DNA of 64,000 nucleotides from contig NZ_OUMZ01000007.1 of NCBI RefSeq assembly GCF_900327775.1, positions 793,606 through 857,605 on the forward strand, given 5' to 3'. The DNA comes from Roseovarius sp. EL26. Its GTDB lineage: Bacteria; Pseudomonadota; Alphaproteobacteria; Rhodobacterales; Rhodobacteraceae. Positions 61,431-64,000 of the stretch are shown here, one piece after another; within the stretch, counting starts at the first letter, position 1; every line of letters starts with the position of its first letter. The translations under genes and the position numbers were made by a program. Below the pieces are notes generated by a model. The model made no database searches, was not told the DNA's origin, and saw nothing but the letters and a program-made list of their open reading frames with translations.

Positions 61431-62744
61431 ATGAACCCTGTCGGACTTATATTGATTATCGCAACGACGGTTTTTCCCGCATATCAGTTGTTCTCGCTTC
61501 CGAATGTCGCCGACCAGATCGCGCTGTTCTCTCAGTATTTAGGATTGTCGGCGTTGATATTGATGGCTTGGGGGCAAATTCTGGCGACGCGACTGCCCGG
61601 TACCGAGGTTGTGTTTGGTGGGCTGGACAGGATCTACGTCTTGCACAAGTGGGCTGGTATCGTGGCGATGACCGCTGTCCTTCTGCATGACACGATTGAT
61701 GCGGAGATGGACGGGCTGGGGCGAGAGTCTGCGCTCAACGAGCTTGCTGAGACATTGGGCGAACTCAGCCTCTATGGCCTTTTGATCCTTGTGGTGATCT
61801 CAATTGCGACCTTTATCCCCTACCATCTTTGGAAGTGGACACATAAAGCCATGGGTGCACTGTTTGCGGCCGCGACGTTCCATTTCTTTTTCATTATGAA
61901 ACCCTTTGCGATGACCGATCCAGCCGGTCTGTACACTGGCTTGTTTTGCCTAGCGGGCCTTGCGGCATATATTTGGACGTTGCTGCCAGATCGCATCCGG
62001 CCGTACCATAAATACACTGTTTCAAACTTGGAAAAGACGGGCGGCGCACTGGCCATTACGATGACGCCGACCAAGAAAGGCCTTAAGGCAGCCCCCGGAC
62101 AATTCGGGGTGTTACACTTCAAGGGCCATCGCTCTGATGAACCCCACCCCTTCAGCTTTTCAAAAATCAGCGAAGACGGATCGCTTCGTGTAACTGTAAA
62201 GGCTCTGGGCGATTTCACGACCCGCCTCGAGGGCTCTGTAAAAGTCGGGGAGCCGGTTTCCATCCAAGGTCCCTTCGGGAGGTTCCGTCTTTTCGGGAAA
62301 AGCTCTGAGGTTTGGATCGCCGGCGGGATTGGGATCACGCCATTTCTAGCATGGGCGCATGCACTTGACCCTAACAGTGCGACGGTTGATTTGTTTTATT
62401 GCGTAAAGTCGAAAGCGGGCGCGCCGCATCTGTCTGAGCTAGAAACCTTGGCAAAGGCCAAACCAAATCTGCGTCTTCACCTCATTGCATCGACCGAAGG
62501 ACAACGGCTTTCAGCGGACATCATTGCTGAAACTGTCGTGGGAGATTTAGCGCAATCGACGGTCTCCTTTTGCGGGCCAGTGTCACTGAGGAACACATTG
62601 CAATCCGGACTACGACGCTTTGGCGTCTCAAGTCGCCGTTTTCATTTCGAGGAATTCGAGTTTCGGACGGGTATCGGGTTAAAGAACCTCGCCGCTTGGG
62701 TCTGGGAGCGACGGGCGTCGAAGGCGGCAGTTAACGCCTCATAA
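61431..62744 (+). CDS. ferric-reductase-like flavocytochrome (NOX/FRE type)
   Basis: A 437-residue protein. The N-terminal half has about six membrane helices with haem-ligand-like His residues (YVLHKWAGIV, VLLHDTID, LWKWTHKAMG, ATFHFFFIM). Helices end near residue 185, followed by a FAD domain, HPFSFSKISEDGSLRVTVKA (HPF and Ser/Thr binding FAD), and an NAD(P) domain, VWIAGGIGITPFLAWAHA and VSFCGPVSLRNTLQ. The enzyme would move electrons from cytosolic NAD(P)H across the membrane, to ferric iron or oxygen. It is third in the PepSY-LuxR operon. Confidence 0.9.
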   Translation: MNPVGLILIIATTVFPAYQLFSLPNVADQIALFSQYLGLSALILMAWGQILATRLPGTEVVFGGLDRIYVLHKWAGIVAMTAVLLHDTIDAEMDGLGRESALNELAETLGELSLYGLLILVVISIATFIPYHLWKWTHKAMGALFAAATFHFFFIMKPFAMTDPAGLYTGLFCLAGLAAYIWTLLPDRIRPYHKYTVSNLEKTGGALAITMTPTKKGLKAAPGQFGVLHFKGHRSDEPHPFSFSKISEDGSLRVTVKALGDFTTRLEGSVKVGEPVSIQGPFGRFRLFGKSSEVWIAGGIGITPFLAWAHALDPNSATVDLFYCVKSKAGAPHLSELETLAKAKPNLRLHLIASTEGQRLSADIIAETVVGDLAQSTVSFCGPVSLRNTLQSGLRRFGVSSRRFHFEEFEFRTGIGLKNLAAWVWERRASKAAVNAS

Positions 62745-62857
62745 TCATAAGCATCAAAGCAGACATTGATATTAGTTCTACGAGCAGCGGCTTTGTCCGG
62801 CTTAGTTGTCGTGTGGAAGATTGGGACGATTATCTATTGCAGAGTTTCTCTTTTAAC

Positions 62858-62886
62858 TTTTGCGACAAAACATGCAGTGCTATAAT
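62858..62886 (+). promoter_or_regulatory. candidate promoter of the amidinotransferase gene
   Basis: A perfect TATAAT at 62881-62886, with TTTTGC 17 bases earlier (or TTGCGA at 15). Predicted start near 62893, leaving a 126-base leader. Confidence 0.55.
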
Positions 62887-62955
62887 CGCGAACAGCACGA
62901 GGCGATGGCGTCGCCGGGGGCAGAAGCCCTTTCATATTCACACATTCCTGTACGC

Positions 62956-62987
62956 CGGGACTTTCAATCAAGAGATTGAAGGCCCCG
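62956..62987 (+). promoter_or_regulatory. stable hairpin in the amidinotransferase leader
   Basis: Nine pairs (CTTTCAATC with GATTGAAGG, one G-T) around an AAGA loop, an A-C mismatch, then four more pairs (CGGG with CCCG). It ends about 20 bases before the AGGAG site. Two shorter hairpins (GGCGA/TCGCC and GGGC/GCCC) precede it. It may set translation or be part of a ligand-sensing leader; no known riboswitch class is recognised. Confidence 0.5.
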
Positions 62988-63018
62988 CCTTTGTCTCTGA
63001 CAGTGCAGGAGATGCGGA

Positions 63019-64000
63019 ATGTCTTGGTCACCCGATAAAACCCAAGTGAACAGCTGGAATGAATGGGATCCGCTGAAGCATGTCATCGTTGGCCGTGCGG
63101 ATGATTGCCATATTCCGCCGGAGGAGCCGGCACTTGATGCCAAAGTTCCCGAAGACAGTGATATGCGTGGAATGTGGGGCAGGCGGCCTCAGGAGACTAT
63201 TGACCGGGCCAATGAGCTGCTTGACAACTTTGCAAATCAGTTAAAGGCCCGCGGTATTCGTGTGGATAGGCCGACATCGATTGACCACTCAGTACCAGCT
63301 ACGACACCCGATTTTCATACAGATAGCCAGTTTGGCTGTATGCCACCACGTGATGTCTTACTTACTGTTGGATCTGAAATTTTGGAAGCGACGATGTCAT
63401 ATCGTTGCCGCTGGTTTGAATATTTGAACTATCGTCCATTGATGCAGCAGTATTGGGATGAAGATCCTAACTTCCGCCACGAGGCTGCACCAAAGCCGCG
63501 CCTGACAGATGCGGATTATCATCCTGATTATTTGTCGGAAAAGATCGGTGTGGAAAAACGCCTGAAGTGGGCAGAAGAGAAATTCTTTGTCACGACTGAG
63601 GAAGAACCTTTGTTTGATGCGGCGGATGTCTTGCGCTTTGGTAAAGATCTGGTTGTTCAGAACGGGTTTACCACCAACCAAAAAGGCGTTGAATGGTTGC
63701 GTCGCCATTTCACTGATCACCGCGTACACACCGTGAATTTTCCTGGTGATCCGTATCCGATCCATATCGATGCGACTTTTACACCGCTGCGCCCGGGTTT
63801 GATTGTCAACAACCCGCAACGTCGCTTGCCCGAAGATCAGCGCAAGATGTTCTATGACAATGGTTGGGAAATTGTGGATGCCGCGCAACCAGCCCATAAT
63901 GCACCACCGCCACTGTGTTATTCCTCGACTTGGTTGAGCATGAATGTTCTGGTGCTGGATCCAAAGACGGTATGCGTCGAGAAATCCGAGGTATATCAAG
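63019..64000 (+). CDS. glycine amidinotransferase-like enzyme (AGAT family), C-terminus outside window
   Basis: The first 327 codons of an amidinotransferase. ATG 63019 follows AGGAG by eight bases. The sequence follows animal arginine:glycine amidinotransferase closely: VNSWNEWDPLKHVIVGRADD, then FDAADVLRFGKDLVVQNG with Asp200 in the position of the catalytic Asp, GVEWLRRHFTDHRVHTVNF, and PYPIHIDATFTPLRPG with His249, 49 residues on as in the animal enzyme. WLSMNVLVLD is also conserved. The catalytic Cys lies beyond base 64000. The enzyme would move an amidino group from arginine to glycine or another amine in the cytoplasm. It is monocistronic at its start, with its own promoter and a structured leader. 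Confidence 0.9.
   Translation, partial: MSWSPDKTQVNSWNEWDPLKHVIVGRADDCHIPPEEPALDAKVPEDSDMRGMWGRRPQETIDRANELLDNFANQLKARGIRVDRPTSIDHSVPATTPDFHTDSQFGCMPPRDVLLTVGSEILEATMSYRCRWFEYLNYRPLMQQYWDEDPNFRHEAAPKPRLTDADYHPDYLSEKIGVEKRLKWAEEKFFVTTEEEPLFDAADVLRFGKDLVVQNGFTTNQKGVEWLRRHFTDHRVHTVNFPGDPYPIHIDATFTPLRPGLIVNNPQRRLPEDQRKMFYDNGWEIVDAAQPAHNAPPPLCYSSTWLSMNVLVLDPKTVCVEKSEVYQ

Noticed and set aside
62893..63018. Guanidine riboswitch before the amidinotransferase gene
   Set aside because: The hairpins do not show the ACGR loops of guanidine-II or the conserved core of guanidine-I; kept only as an unclassified structured leader.
1..64000. tRNA, rRNA, CRISPR array, insertion sequence, prophage
   Set aside because: No cloverleaf with a GGTTCGA-type arm in a suitable gap, no regularly spaced repeats, and no transposase, integrase or phage gene was seen. 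The sequence around 25646 contains GGTTCGATAC but has no matching stems.

Overview
The window reads as a chromosomal segment of a marine alphaproteobacterium of the Rhodobacterales (Roseobacter group). The evidence is gene content and order: dusB-ntrB-ntrC-ntrY-ntrX-trkA-trkH-hfq-hflX, a fused ispDF followed by pgpA and a stand-alone CinA-type amidase, rpsB-tsf, and an aerobic methylated-amine/one-carbon locus. Base composition is moderately GC-rich and fairly even. I see no phage, insertion sequence, CRISPR array, rRNA or tRNA. Genes are dense on both strands, with about sixty credible coding regions.

Region by region. 1-4.8 kb: the start of tamA (outer-membrane assembly, minus strand), then an RND efflux pump with its membrane-fusion protein. 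4.9-16.3 kb: one-carbon genes, namely a dimethylglycine/sarcosine dehydrogenase-like flavoprotein, a divergent non-pyrrolysine MttB-family methyltransferase, a LysR regulator, and further on an operon of a small 'virulence factor' family protein, a methylenetetrahydrofolate reductase and a methyltetrahydrofolate:corrinoid methyltransferase. Between the two parts lies a signalling group: a hybrid histidine kinase, a periplasmic molybdopterin-fold-like protein without the usual ligand cysteine, and a divergent LuxR-type response regulator. 16.5-21.7 kb: Ppx/GppA, RlmE, a GumN/TraB-like protein, an unknown secreted protein and a manganese pyrophosphatase. 21.8-25.5 kb: three glycosyltransferases and a small exported protein with a poly-lysine tail.

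25.7-41 kb is core: a COQ10/RatA-like protein, CinA amidase, pgpA, ispDF, then the nitrogen regulation / potassium uptake / Hfq block. Both NtrC and NtrX lack the GAFTGA loop that normally contacts sigma-54. 41-50.9 kb is accessory metabolism and regulation: an NTF2-like/flavin-oxidase pair behind a perfect operator, an AsnC regulator with a 25-bp palindrome, a class II amidotransferase, an EmrE-type exporter, icd, an acyl-CoA ligase/DsbA/K+ channel operon with a divergent XRE-cupin regulator, and a permease with a divergent LysR regulator.

51-64 kb: a cupin, an orphan family-5 solute-binding protein, a probable small RNA, hydroxybutyrate dehydrogenase, a crotonase, a patatin-like lipase, a DUF502 membrane protein, a GST, rpsB-tsf with a recognisable promoter, and a PepSY / membrane-anchored LuxR / ferric-reductase-like operon. 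The window closes inside a glycine-amidinotransferase-like gene with its own promoter and a structured leader.

The most interesting material is the aerobic corrinoid demethylation locus, the kinase / molybdopterin-fold / LuxR triad, the PepSY redox operon, the arginine:glycine amidinotransferase homologue and the candidate small RNA. Start codons were often moved downstream of the longest open frame, using Shine-Dalgarno sites, signal peptides or family length; each entry says where. All identifications come from reading motifs, without database searches.
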